A stretch of 64,000 bases of DNA from Hypomesus transpacificus (Eukaryota > Chordata > Actinopteri > Osmeriformes > Osmeridae), in NCBI RefSeq assembly GCF_021917145.1, contig NC_061065.1, forward strand, positions 14,494,924 to 14,558,923, given 5' to 3'. Each line of letters starts with the position of its first letter. Position 1 is the first letter of the stretch. Shown in pieces: positions 22,825 through 37,000 of the stretch. The translations under genes and the position numbers were made by a program. The notes below the pieces were generated by a model. The model searched no databases and was not told the origin of the DNA. It saw only the letters and a program-made list of their open reading frames with translations.

Positions 22825-24952
22825 CCTGACTGGAGGGAGGGAGGGAAGAGTGGACAGGGTCAATCCCAGGGGGAGGGAGAAGTAGACAGGGTCAATCCCA
22901 AGGGGAGGTGCTGTCATCGGGCAATATAATATGGCAAAGCAATCCTCCTTAAACTAGCGGGAAATTATTTGGGGTTTTGGAATGTCAGGTCTAGTATAGA
23001 CAAATACAGGTATATGCATGATGATACATGAGAAATGACGCACATACATCTTTATTTTGAATAAATTAAGTGTTGAAAAATGCATATTCATCAACAGAAA
23101 ATGTACTACATAATCAAGAAGTACTTAAATAAAGCAAATTCTTGGGTAAAGTTAGTTTGATAGGTATAGAAATCTTAGTTTGACTAGAGCTATTTACCTC
23201 GTATTACAGATGTGTATGGCTACCTAACGCAGATGTGTAAACTGGACCATTCCAGTGTTCCTTGTTGGACTGAGCAGTGGTTGGCAAGCTAACAAGTGTG
23301 TGAGCAGTTCAAACGACCACTAGCTAGCAAGTTTGTATGTCCAGAAAGATAGCTCGCTAGCCAGTTGAATAAACAGCAACACGGTGTGCCGTAGCTTGTC
23401 AGAAATGAAACTTAACTAAAAGATTCCAAGCACTTCCCCTACGTTTCGATTTCAGGCTACAACAACATCAAACGACGGTTAGCTAGCTAGCAGGCTGTTT
23501 CTACGAGCTGTGTGCAAATTCTAGTTTTTCTCTTGAACACCTGCACCCGCCATTGCGAAAAAGCTGTTTATTCGAGTGTATAAATCCAAGATGTAGCACT
23601 TCATAAAGTTTGTTTCCATGCAATATCGCTATTAATATGGTAATAATCGAGGTCAACGTTAGCCCGCGTTCAGGTTTCGGAATTGTCGCTGGGGTCCTTC
23701 AAGTACGTAAGACACGCGTAAATGACGTCGTCGGTGGGATAGGACATCAGCACCTGCCTGCACCCGATTGATGGGTGCAGGAGTTGACGTTGTTTATCTG
23801 TAGATGTAGGCTTAATTTATCATTTAATTCACCTATGCTGTTAAATAGCATTATTTCCATGTTAAAAAATAGTTCCTTGCTTACTGAAAAAAAAAATCCT
23901 CCAAAACAAAATATCACATAGGTGTGACTGTTAATAGTAACTTAAGCTAGAAACTTGAAATATTGCAGTTTTTATCTAAGGAAACTCCAGGGTTATCCTC
24001 CTTGTTCAGAGAGAAAATAGCTCAAGTAGTTTTAGTTTGTATATAGCAAGTCATTTAATTGTTTAGCATTTTTTGTTAAATAGAGGATCCCCAGGTTGTG
24101 GTGAAAAATAAAGGAAGTTCCTCAATAAATAATAACTGGTCTTATATGATTTTTATTATTACCTATTCGAATTGAGAACAATAAAAACAGTGGAACAGTG
24201 AAAAAAATAGTAGGCTAAGCTTAGAGAGAAAGATGAAGTCGTCCTTGGAAGTTGCGTGTTGCACCAAGTCTCCATCTCGGACCCATAACATGCCATCACT
24301 GGAGATGTTTGTGTGTCAGTCAGTAATTACTGAAAGTTAATGACAGATCCCATTCTGTGACATAAAGCTAGCATAAGGTCAATCTGGTAGAGGAATTAGC
24401 TCCTTTACTGCGCAGGGGATATTTGAGCCACCAATTCAACGATGAAATTCGACGTTGCCTATGGAGAGATCATTCTGCCATTAAAACATGCTTGGTTGTT
24501 TTGAACAGCTACGCTCAGGCTATAGTTGACAATAGCTCAAGTCAAAAAGAGGCATAATACAATAGTCTCTATTCCCAATCACAGTAAGGTCACCTGGGAC
24601 ATTACATCCTTCCAGCAGCTGCTTCTAAACATCTCCTGTGGACAGACAAACAACAACAACAGGATCATCGGCTCATTTGCTGCTAAATTGCCACTAATTG
24701 TTGACCTACCCCCTGTGATGCCCAGTAACGTCATCACACCATTGTTTGCTGGATTGCTAAACCTCAAGTGTGTGCGAGCACCCTGTGGTCGTTGGCAGAA
24801 GGACAGAGCAAAGTAAACTTCTCCCAGATGCATTATCCATACACCTGCTCTCTTATATGGCTCCCTGCCATTAGCCTCATAGACCTAATAGGCATAGACA
24901 TACAGACACACACAGCCAAGCCATGTGACCCACTTACGCAACACAGCCTAGG
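22825..24952. promoter_or_regulatory. Upstream region of cmtr1 and of the micropeptide gene
   Basis: cmtr1 reads left and the small gene at 25214 reads right, so this 2.1-kb block is divergent promoter DNA. A CRE-like site (TGACGTCG, 23723-23730) and a second half-similar site (TGACGTTG, near 23785) lie in a CpG-containing patch at 23640-23790. That patch is a good candidate for the cmtr1 core promoter and first noncoding exon. The rest is AT-rich, without repeats I recognise. Confidence 0.4.
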
Positions 24953-24961
24953 CTTTATATA
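24953..24961 (+). promoter_or_regulatory. TATA box upstream of the micropeptide gene
   Basis: ctttatata is followed about 25-35 bases later by purine/pyrimidine starts near 24985-24995, the usual TATA-to-start spacing. It would give a 5' UTR of roughly 225 bases before the ATG at 25214. TATA promoters favour tissue-restricted, high-level genes. Confidence 0.5.
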
Positions 24962-25213
24962 CCACCAGTGGGGATGAGTCTCACTCCAGAGAGATCAGAG
25001 CTGCCCAGGTGTGTGTCGGTGTGGGAGAGTGAGAAGGCGTGTGTTTTCGGACGCAGGGGAGAACAGCCACCGGCGCTACACTCATCCCAGTGGAGGACAT
25101 CAGGACTCGGGAGAGGGAAGGGGCACACAGAGCCAACCGTCTGGTTGCAAAGCTCCTTGAAGTGTTCTTGTGTCCTATCTGGCTTTGACTTTGTGACACT
25201 ATAGACAGCAAAG

Positions 25214-26792
25214 ATGTTTTTCCGCATCCCTCGACTGACCCCTGGGTATATCAGATACCTGCAGGTGCGTATGATGTTCTAACTGTTGATCCATTCTTGC
25301 AAAAAAATGCTCCTACCTAGAACAAGATAAAGGTTATTCAGTTATGCCTGTAGGAAAGCTTTCAGAGAAACATTTAAATCGAAACCCTTTACTGGTAGAA
25401 CCATTTTATTAGACATTGGTCCATGTTAGTGGTCATCATTAAATGGTGATCAAGTAACTGCCTACGTTGAAATGTGCAGCAGCTTATTGGAAACAGCTGT
25501 CTCTTTCTATGCCTCTTCCTAAATTGTCCCAATTCTGGTTTACATAAGGTTTGATATTACTTCGATAATTCTCTAATGTTTGCTGAGATTTTATCTGCAC
25601 TAATTAAGTCAAACGTGTAGGAGATAGATGGTCTAAATAGAACAAGAGAATAACCCCTGAACACATTTTGGCCAGTTCAAATGTCTACATTGGGGTTTTT
25701 GTTTCCAAGACACTGTATGTGATTGTCCTGAGACAGTAAATATCTTACATGGACCCGATCCATTGTCCAACAGGTGTTTTCCAGTGTGTGTCCTGGAGGG
25801 ATAGATTTGGATTAGCGTAGCGTGCTGTCTTTGAATGGATCTGAATCAGAGATGCTGGCTCATTCAGGGTCAAGTTAATGCCCCACTAATGGGATCCAGA
25901 GTGCCGTGCCATGAGATCTCCGCTCCTAATCACTTCAGGGCTGTATTTTCGGACCCTGCAGCTGGAATTAGAAGCCTGTTGCGTCTTTTAGGAGGGAAGT
26001 GTCAAGCCTGATTATCTGTTTTTGAGCTTATCGGCGTGGAGGTTAGATAACTCACACAGCTACTGTGGTTTGGTGAGAAGCGAAGGGGGAGGACAGTACC
26101 AGAATACTGTTGATCTCATATGTTATAATTTCTGGAAAGTAAACCAGTGTGCAGTCACTGAGTCCTTCATTTATTGTAAACTCGAACTGTAAACTTGAAC
26201 TGTTCTATATACACTCTACTGAAATAAATACACATTTAAGAAAAGAGGCTGAAGACAAGAAAAGCAAATAACTCAATTTATCTGACCAAAGGACATGTTT
26301 TGGATTGGCACACAATTCTGAGATGGCTGTTTTCCAAAATCACAGAAGACTCACCAAGTACTGAACAGGGCGGCCATACCTTTTGTCTTCATTCTTGACT
26401 CCAAATTAACATTTTGAGCCAAAATGGAAAATGTATTTCGGATTTTCCCCTACGGTAAGACCATCTCAGGTGTGAGAAACCTCTTTGAGCACGGCCCAAT
26501 CCTTATGGACTCCAGTGCAGGCCGAGCTAGACGGAAAGCTGCTGTGTTGTCGCCATCGGTGACTATGGTGGCAGCGTTTATGGGAAGCCGTGTTTTCCCC
26601 AGCTTCACCGGTGACCCCTCCTCTCTCTTGACCTTTCAGACCCAGGCAACCCAGACCGTGCTGCAGAGCCGCGAGGGCCTTGTGATGCCGCGCATGGCCA
26701 TGCTGCTAGGCCTGATGGGAATCGGCATGTCTGGATACAGCTCCAGGCAACTCACTTTGCACTACAAGCCTTCAGCCAACCTCATGAGATAA
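25214..26792 (+). CDS. Candidate two-exon micropeptide, function unknown
   Basis: Proposed exons 25214-25264 and 26640-26792 join in frame (donor CAG|GTGCGT, acceptor ctttcag|ACC) to give 67 aa. The product begins MFFRIPRLTPGYIRYLQ. It has a short hydrophobic, Met/Gly-rich stretch near residues 36-50 (MAMLLGLMGIGM) and ends in a basic, hydrophilic tail finishing LMR. I do not recognise the family. Size and composition resemble small mitochondrial or single-pass membrane proteins, but that is only a guess. Support comes from a TATA box about 250 bases upstream, good splice sites, and a location in a 9-kb gap with no other gene. An alternative is that the second exon alone is part of a 122-codon frame (26424-26792); it lacks a promoter and looks less natural. 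A long 3' UTR, perhaps to about 29.5 kb, is possible. Confidence 0.5.
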
Positions 26793-29700
26793 AACCAGAC
26801 ATGAACAAGATGTTCACCCCTGACCCCAGACACACCACCCTGCTGGATCACAACGGACCTTCACAAGACACAGCCATCACTGGACTATACCCAACACTAC
26901 AGGACTCCACTCAAAGGAATTGTTCTTTCTCCCAAAAAAGGTGGTTCATTATTCCCTGTTGAATTTAGCGTTTGTGATTGAAGTTAAGGATTGACCCAGT
27001 TTGATTCAGATTTTGGAATTTGTTTGTGGTCGGAGATTGAAAGATTGATGCCTTAAGGTTCCACTTCAGCAGTTAATGACTACAAGACTACATCTCCTTT
27101 CCTTCCTGAACACTACATCACTCTTTATGCAGAAACATTTAGTTCAGTTGTAGATAATCCAGACTCTTCTTAATTTCAGTATTTTTACTTGTAGTCACAC
27201 GCAAAGACAACATACATTTCCACAAACAGGTTCAACCATAAACTTCAGTCAGACCCTCCCCTTTTCATAATATGTGCCTTAAAAAGGGGGTGATTCAAAG
27301 TAAATACATCCACATAATGTCATTTAAACATCACCCCCTGCCCCCCCTAAATTAAATAATTAACAGCTATATCAAAAAAAGATCCTGTTAATATCTCCGT
27401 GAGTTTCTCAAGTTTTACTCCCTCAAGTGATAAGACACACTGAATAGGATCGGTTTCATAAACGTGTCTCCACTTGAAGCCAAGTTGACAAGCCTTCCCG
27501 AGTCACTGAGGGTCCCCTCCTGTCTAATGCGTGTCTCAGCCCTTTGTGTGTTAGTGTTTGGGAAACGCCACGACTGCTCCAAGAGATTTTAGGTCCTTTT
27601 TAAGGGCTGAGACACCTCGCCTGTGTCCAGGTTTCCTATTTAAGATCAGCATAGAACAGAGATGTCCAATACAGAGAATGGAGGCATCATAAACTCAGAG
27701 AATCCGAATGTTTTGACAGCTTTGAATGATTCTGTACGTCAGTCTTGTATTTTTACATTTGATTCTGGAGTTTACTCCAGAATCAAATGGATTTTCTGAT
27801 GTCATTATTTGTGTTTGTATGTAAAAGAACTCAAGGTACATCATTGGACCAAGTTCAGAGATATGTCCGAGTTCTTACGAAAAAAGGCTGACTGAATTTT
27901 GCACAAGGAAAGGATTGTCTCAACATACTGATTAATCTTTCTTCCCACCACATCAAGGTTGTGAACTTCCTGCAATATATAAAAGCTGGCTGATTGTTGG
28001 CTTCATCATTAATTCTACACATCTTTCAGGAAACTAAACATCTAAGATGTTTGAACATTGCTTCTTTGCACTTTTGAAGACTGGCCGTGTACATAACTTG
28101 TACATACGGTACATATCTGAACATATCTGATGCTTGAGGAGATTAGTAGATGTGAATGACATGGATTGTGACACAGCTGAACTGGGTGAAATCTAGTTGA
28201 ATTGACACATTAACTCTTTTTGGGTGCATGTCTAGCAGCATGCTTGGTTGCATTCAGGTCAGCCATCCTGGTTGCCTCCTAACCTAACACAAGGATTGCT
28301 GAATGTGTACATTTTCAAAGAATTTACCCGGTTGTCCTCCATTGTCAGAATAGGGAAGCACCGAGAGGTGTAAGGCAAATGACCGGTAGCTTGGTCTCCT
28401 AACTTAGTCAGAATTAATTCCTATTTATATTAAATGTATAGCTCTTTTCTTAACAAGTTCCGTAAGAAGAGGAAAAACCTTTGACAGAATATGACTGTCA
28501 CCGACACAACGAATGTATTAGTGGTTTTCAGAAATATTTGAACTTGTACTGTAATTTAATGTAAGGAAGTTGTAACCACACTCAATGTATCCAGTTTTTC
28601 TTTCTTTAAAATGTAAAAAGAAAATGCTATTTCAAGTTCCTGGTCACCCACTTAGTCTTTATATTGGATTTCATGAGAAGGGATCTCTTTTCCTGGAAAA
28701 AGTCACACCTTAAGGTGACAGAGGTTAGTAATCCTGAAAGAGACACCCAGACAGGTGTGAGGGAAATGTAGGAAATGTAAGACTCCTTGCATTTGTACCC
28801 TCCTCATAGCCAGCCTCTGACCTTCTGTTGAAAAAACCATGTAGGCTACAGTAGGTTGAGAGGATAGTTGCAGTGAATCCACAGTGTGTTGTCTTTCTGT
28901 AACCGAGTGGTTCCCTAACATTCTTTGCTCATATGGTTTGTGTTTGGTGTTGTGAACTATTCAGCTTGTCATTGATTTTCTTTGAATTTGTATAGAAAAC
29001 CAAGCTGGGCCGAACGCTTTGCAAATATATTAACATTTGCTGTAGATATTTTCTGTTTGGACTCCCATTGGGGTTATTGCATGTTGCTACATAAATCGTT
29101 ATCTTTTTGAACCACTTAGAGCATCACGAGTTTGAGTGATTAAGTGACATGGAATTCATTACCGGACTTATTACTGAGTAGTGTTCTGGGGAGAACTGTG
29201 ATTACATGTGGTTTTGCTCATACTGCTTGCTTACATAGCTGAATCATTGCTGTTTATGTAGAAGTTGTTAAACACTTGCATTTTATATTGAAGGGTTTAG
29301 AGTGTCTTTGTATCACTTAATGTTTGTCCATTGTTTAGAAATGCCAGTATAGTGAACAGAGGGATTCAGAATGCCTCACCAAGCACCTATAAATGTGTTT
29401 TGTGATAATGTGTATTATCAATGTAAGACACGTTTTAACAGATGAAATGGAGTGTTTCTTTTTGCTTTTGTCCTCGGATTTTACAATTCAGAGATCATGG
29501 TTAGCCATAGGTAACGCAATTAAACACTGGAGCCTATTTCACAACAGAAATGCTGATTTTATTCACTAGATGTCAGCACAGTGTTTTGTCCTCCTCTTGG
29601 TTTCACACTTGTGTTCTGTTGAGTAAAAACAAGTTATGTCTGCTTGATAGATGCACAAGACTGTGCTGATTCTGTCTTTAGATGTTACCGTATAGTTTAA

Positions 29701-32700
29701 TATCCATGACCAGTTAGGCTGTCAAGGTACCACCAAACATTCTCCAATAGAAAATGCCTTTCTCTAGAGAAGTTAGTCCTCTACTGAACAATTCAAATTC
29801 GAAATCAATTCATTGTGAAGCCTCCAGTTGACATAGTCTGCCCAAATCCAGGCATACTGGTGATCTGTAATCACGTTGGCCTGACGGAGTTGATCTGCCA
29901 AGCAGACAGTCACCTCCTGGGCTAAGGTAATACAACTTACTTCACGGTCAAGGCTAAGACTGTGTGGCTCTGACCCAGATAGCACTAAGCTCCTTTGAGA
30001 ACGTGTTCAAAACCACATACCGGTAACAGCCAGCACCAGGTTACCAAATTCTGACACACAGCAGCTTATGAGCTTTCCAGGGAGAAAATACCAAAATAAA
30101 CGATTCAACTATTCATAGTTTCACAGTTGCCAAATTTCCACACATGTACACAGCCATATCCGTACACAAACACACCCACACATCCACACACACTGCAGGC
30201 TTTTAATCAGATACACTAAAAAGGTGCGCAGTCAGACACGGGGGTACAATGGAACACATCTCTCTCTCTGCTCACTCTCTTTGTCTTTCTTTCTCTCCCT
30301 CAGTCTTTCTCACTTTTTCTAAGCTTTGCTCAGACAGACCTCAGCGATAGAGTATGTCAAGGTCAAATCAACACACACACACACACGCATGAACACACAT
30401 GACACATCTCTCTGTCACACACACACACATTCAGTACACACTGGTTCATTGTGTTTCTGTCTCAGTGTCTGGTCTTCAGGTGGCTCTAGTTACATTCACA
30501 CAGCAAGCCACAAAGAAGTAAATGTCTCTGCTACTGAGAGGGGAGAGGAGGAATGAGGGGAGGGAATCGAACAGATTGTACCTTAAGGTAGTTAAGAAGA
30601 AAGAGAGGGCAGCAGTGTGCGTGAGTGTGTGTGACGAAGAGAGATAGAGAAGAGGAGTGTGAGTGAGTGTGTGTCAATTATGAGGCAGCACATTCCCACA
30701 TTGGTCCTTCTTTAACGGCACAACAGCTTAGTGTGGCTTTAGTTTCCTCTGTCTTGATCTCATTAAACCTTCACTCGTGTATGGAGGCTTTTTCACACAC
30801 ACAGTCATGCACACACTCACACACGCACTTGTTTACATATCCTCTGGACTGGAGGACACACATAAAAAACAGACCACCATACACACAAAAATACCTACAG
30901 CAGGAAAATGCCTGTAATAGTCTTGATGCCATAGGTTGATCTTGGACAACGGTGACCGATGGCTGGAAGTCGCGACTCTCTCGGTAGAAAAGATGGCAGG
31001 TCATTATGACACGTTAAGAAGATAGTTGTTCTCAACATCCCTTCTATTTCAGGCTTCTGTTACCAAGCAGATTCTGGTGGTATGGAGTGGTTGACGTGCG
31101 TGAATAGGCTGTGTTGTTAATAAATGGACGGATGCGGTCTGGACTGTGACCTCAATGGAAACCTTAATCGTACACTGACGTTTCAATACTGATCCTCGCT
31201 TGAACAACACCCCAGCTGAATTAGTCCAGTTATATGCCGAAGTAGTGAACTGTAAGTGCTTTGTCACCATAGCTGGAAAAAGAACATTCGCTTTGCCTGA
31301 GGAAACAAGTTCAATGGAAAATATTGAGGCATTCCAAGGCTAAGTAGTATTTCCAGGTGGAAGGGCACACCTTTTCCCTCTAATTTGGTTAAGTGTTGCT
31401 AATGACTCAATGCTTTGTACACAGGTATCCCTCCTCTTAAGACCAGTGCAGAAACTTAAAGTACAACCCAATGACTCACTAGTTTTCTTTTTTTAACAAG
31501 GTTTTCTGTAAAACATTAGCCCCGCACATCCTATCTCACCTATGACCTCTCCATGCAAAGCTCTTAGTCTCTCATTCCATTGCCCTCCGCCCCATTTTTA
31601 CAGGATGCTTTCTAAAGATCGAGAATGTTGCTACCTGTCCGCTTTTACGCAAACGATCCTGACAAACCGTGACGTCGTTCGGAGAAGATTTGAAAAGAAA
31701 ACAGAGAATCAACTCAACAATAACTGGGCCCTTCTGGTGAGGTTTTGAAGTTCCTGTTTGTGAGGTGGGGTATCAAAGGGAGAATGCTTGTTTGATGCTT
31801 CTCAGAGCAGAACAAGTGTCTTCTCTGGTCTATTAGGGGCTGTTGTTATTCTTCCCGGGTCACTCTGGACAACTCAAACACCCTGGGAGTCTCATGAGAT
31901 AGCTGTTTACTCAGGATAATCCCAGCTGTGTCTTGGTTAACCCTGTCAGATCCACTGAAGAGAGTTACTGGCCACCACATGTGATGTACTATGGAGCACA
32001 GCTCTGTGTGTACATGCTCTCATCGCATGTGAAGAGCCTGTGTAGATGTCCACACAGACAATACCATGCATCTTTGGATACACCTAGGGTCTCAACCCCC
32101 CCTCCCTCCCCAATACACACACACACACACCCCACACGCAAACTCTGGGACAGTTTCAAGGGTATTGATTCGCGGTGTGACTCCCGTGACAGGTGATTGT
32201 TAAAAGGGGACCTCTTCCTCTCCCTGATGAAAAAAGCCAATTAGAAGGATTAAGAACATAGTGGGAAACCTGAGTCACGTAAGGCAACACTCCTGTACTG
32301 ACATCCATGTAGGCAATTGCCCTTATGACAACCCATCGGTCAGAGCTCAACCACACGGAAAATTACAGGTCACATCTTCATACCTTCATGCACACATCCA
32401 TTGGCACGCTACATTCAATATTTATATCTTTTATACTACTGTATACATATTATATGTAATTTAGTACTGATATACTTTTGCTATTTACTGAAATCGTTGC
32501 TTTCGTCTTTTTGTTTTTAAAGCCATTTTTGCTATTAGTAGTTTCAAAAAATGACGTTCCACTACGTAGCTGTTGGTTGCCCTTTCAAAATACTTTCATT
32601 GTCAAACCTGACCTTGTGTTATACATTCATTGCACGTGATAAATAAATAAATACATCTGATCCTGACTGAGGATGGATCACATTTAAGGACCACCCTGTG

Positions 32701-34058
32701 AGTTGATGGAGTTACATGTAACATCTGAATATAAAGCAGTTGGCAATTGTCATGTAATGCCATAATGTCATAATGACCTAGGTTCAAATTAGTCTGCTCC
32801 ACATCTCACCGTGAACAAAACATGACGTACGTACTTCTAATTGTTAAATGTGACAATCCACTACCTTAATTGACTTAGCAGTGAGTTAGGTACCGTAGAT
32901 ATAAGAGTTCCTGAGAATCAGGTGAATGGCGTTAGAGAGGCAATTTTAGGTGGTAAGGAAGGGTACATAATGGGCAATTTGTTTGCATGGCCTAGGGGTT
33001 TCATTTAAGAGGGAGCGGGAGGGGGGGTTGAAAAAGGAGAAGGGAGAAAAAAAGGAGGAGGGGTGAAGGAAAGTAATGGGCTAACGAGGACAGAGGGAGT
33101 CAAAAGTGATCCAGGCACCTTTCGGCCGTTTCACCACAAATCTAACTTAATCAGGTTTGGTTCGATGCAAACTCACTCCCAACTCTCGACCACAAATGAC
33201 TTATAAAATATAAGGCAATCCTCTTTAGATTTTATGGAGCTCATTCTGCACCCTTTTAGAGACAGGACAAAACCCTCCTTAGTGACCGTGACTGTGACGA
33301 CCTGCACTGCCGACACCAGTGCAGCTCGAGGACTGCATACCCCAGGTGCTCAATTATCACTTCAGGGAGCTAGTGAAGATTATCTCGTGGGGAGTGATAG
33401 GCATTTGCATGAGATGCCATGCAAAGTTGGAAAAAGCATGATGTGATTCACGGAGTCTGAAACAACGTTTGCTCCTACCTCCTACCTTTTCACATACAGT
33501 CGGCTAAATACTCAATAGGGAATCAATGATTTAAAGGCTTAGTTCAGACAGCCAAATCCCAAAACAGAATGCGTTTGAATTGCAGTTTAACATAAGTTGA
33601 CTGTATGAAGTTCAACATCTACCTCCAAGTCAAGTCTGCGTCCTCCTTTGACTTCAAAGATGAAAAAACAAAAACCATCTGAAATACCCATGGCAACCAT
33701 AAAACGGGAGTCTTTTAAGAACATGAGAGGGGGGTATGGGCGGAGCGACGGTTAAAGATCCAGGTGGTCGAGACTCAGTGCGTACATTAAATACACAAAG
33801 TCGTCTGTGAGTGAGTGAGTGCAATATTGAGCCGGGGGTAGGACAGATTAATGTCATTTTTATTGAAAGATTCCTTAATTTACTGCAATAAACTAAAATC
33901 CGTAGCCCTGGGTCGCTGGTCTTTTGAGAGAGCGGCAAAACATTTTCGCTTGATAGGAAACTCAGATTCAAGTAAGTTTTCAGTCAAGCTCCGCCGTTTT
34001 ATTACACTGTGAAGACGATCCCCATTTTCTTAAGCGTCTGACGAACAGACACTTAGAG
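26793..34058. other. Probable long 3' UTR, then intergenic DNA
   Basis: From 26793 to about 29530 the DNA is AT-rich and nearly free of repeats, consistent with a long 3' UTR for the preceding small gene (an ATTAAA occurs near 29519). From 29.7 to 34 kb there are (CA)n and TCTC runs (30150-30440) and CA runs near 32110. There is also a purine-rich stretch at 33010-33080. No exon of a recognisable gene was found on either strand. Confidence 0.45.
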
Positions 34059-37000
34059 ATGTTCAAGAAAAGTAAAAGCAAAGTGTTGGTGGATTCTGCG
34101 TCGGAGGAGGACGACGTGTCTTGGCATCACCAACATACTTACAAGGTAAGAAGTCCGACTGGCAGGGACCAAGTACAGAACATGATTAGAAAGGTGAAAG
34201 GACACAATATGTGTTTGCTTCCTTAACATTGATCATACATTATTTAGAAAAATACTTAATTAGTCTTTCATTTTTGCTAATAGTAGAAGTTTTATACTAT
34301 TATTTTATAAGTGAATGTATATCAATGACATCTTGTCTGTCTCGTGATGAGCCAATACAACGGTCATATGCGCACTGATGTTGTCTCCTGGATGATTGAT
34401 CGGGCACAAGGAGAAGGGTCAAAATCAGATACCATCAATGCATTTGGCCTTCTGGTTGTGCACAAATTCGTGGTCAATAACTTAATCAATAACTTTATTC
34501 CCAAAAAATACAGTTGTTTTGAAGGTATAGTCAGCCATCATGGAAAGAGCTTGCATTGTCAGGTCTGCTTTGTAGCTCTGGTGGAAAAGCATGTCATGGA
34601 AAACAATGGGGAATGAGATAAGTAGATTCTCACTCAGTAGAAGGCAATTTCACATCAGTTTGTCAAAAAATGCCCCCCCCTCCCCCAACGGCTCCTCTCC
34701 CAGGTGGGAGCAGAGTGTGTAGGTGTCCTCTCTCCTGTGCCCCCATGTCAACCCAGCCGCACTGCTGACTCAGGGAGTGAAAGACAGGGAGAGCACAGAT
34801 AAGCAAACACACACACTTGTGCACTTCTGAGAATTGACATTTGCATTTGACATTTATTCATTTATCAGATTATTTTATCCAAAGCAAGGTACAGTTAGTG
34901 CACATACGAAGGAAAGTAGAAGGTCAAAGATCAGAAGTATTTCAGTGGTCAGAGTCAAGCAACTGTCTGTTTCTACTATCAGCTTCGCAAAGTAACCACA
35001 TCTTAGGTAACAGGTATGGTGAACAAAAATGATTCTAAATTTTACTGCAATACAATAATACTACAGTGCAACAATAATATATCAATTGCCTAAGAATATA
35101 GCAACATTAACATCTTGAGAATGTGAAGTCAGTTTCAATGCCTTGAGAAGGAAACCTGTACTTTTGTCAACCTCAACATGATAGGGCAATGTGTTTGAGC
35201 TTTGGGGCATGTATGTTCTTTTAATATAGCTTTGACTTAGGCTCTTTCATGCCCCCACCCCCTGTTCCATTCTGTCAGGTTCCCACTGGCACCAGTCTGG
35301 CTGTAATGGGTGGTCCTGGTCTCAGGCCTGGGAACAAGTGTCAGTGACTTTTACCCATAAGAACTGGCCTCGAGCCAGCTGTGTGTTTTTAGGACATGGT
35401 AATCGGTCAGTCACAGGGTGCTAAGAGTTGATCCCAGAACAGGTCTACTGTACTGAAACTCTCCTGGATCCTGGGAAAGTCATCAGGGAGGTCTCCCCAT
35501 GTCGCCAAGGCAATGGAGTGCAGTCAGGGTCAGAGGTTTGATCATAAAGTCCAGTGAAACGCTGCAAAATGAATGAATACCCTCAAATCAGTGTATCCTC
35601 TACAGAGATCAAGACCCTTACCAGCTAAAAGGTCTGGACAGTTGTATGCAGAAAAAAAATCAAATTTTCAAAAAATAGGTCTTTCAGGTCTCTGGGCATG
35701 TTATTTTTGGATGAGGGCCCAGTAGCAGGTCTGCTTCACCCAGAGAAAGAGAGAGGAGAGAGTGAGAGAAAGAGAGAGAGAGTTGTGTGAGAGAGAGAGA
35801 GTGTTGTGAGATACATGTAGTGTATAAGACATGCATGTGCTCAGAGGATATGCCATAGGGTAATCTATCTGCAATGGGGATCCAGGAGCCAAGATGAACA
35901 TTCCCATCTTTATATAAATTCTTAAGTCTCATTTAAAAAATAATGGAGACGGAGTGAATCCGAGGGGAAAATAATTAGAGAAAAAGAGAGAGCGTGTGGG
36001 GGGTAGGGAGTGAGAGAAGAAAAGATTGGAAGGTAATATCTTTCCTTTCTCCATAGTGCTCTAGGGTTAGAAGGCCCATGCTGCAGCTTGCCTTTACACC
36101 CCCAGTCTCCTCCTCCTCCGCCTCCTCCTCTTACCCTCTCGCCCAGCCTGTTGACTGTTTTGGCTGTTCAGGGAAGTTCAACAGAGTAAGACACGGGGAC
36201 AGGTCTGTATTTGTGTCTTTTAGGGAACCGAGGGGAACTTGAAACACGACTGTAAAAGCCTAATGCTACTCCATATGCGGGCCAGATTAACAGGGTTTTG
36301 ATCCAAATAAAGACCTCAAAGAACCTCCTCTCTGNNNNNNNNNNNNNNNNNNNNNNNNNNNNNNNNNNNNNNNNNNNNNNNNNNNNNNNNNNNNNNNNNN
36401 NNNNNNNNNNNNNNNNNNNNNNNNNNNNNNNNNNTTCTGTAATTAAAACACTACTGTTTGGCTTGCTCTGGCCTTGAAGACCAGCTGCACTTGTTTCCTG
36501 GGCGTAGGGTCCTAAATCTGTCCCATGATATCTGGGCCTTGTAGTCCATGATATCTGGGCCTTGTAGTTTTCTATGGAAGAAGCATATACACACAGTCTT
36601 CTCTCGCCCCTAAATATATTCTACATATTAGTGGCAATACTAATCAGCCAACAGCTTTGCATCGGGTTTTCAGTAATATAGCATATAAAAGTAAAAAGTG
36701 ATTAAGAGGTTCATTTTCAATCATATAATCCATAATCATTACCCATCTTCATAATATCAACAGTGTATATACACACAGTATATACTGTACATGCCTTCCT
36801 TCGATAAGTAGCTGAAAGAGTTCAGCAACAACAACACGGGCAACAAAATCATACAATGTGCTTTTAATCCTGCGTTAGACGTCAGCGACGCGGAGGTATG
36901 GATGGAAGAATTCTCCCTTATAAGACCTCCATTGTTCCGGCTGGCATGAGTGGCAAGGCTGGCCTACTCGCACAGAGAGCTTAGTGAGGCGAGTGCTCCA

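Noticed and set aside
29773-29985. 70-codon minus-strand frame with protein-like composition
   Set aside because: No splice partners, promoter or homology recognised.
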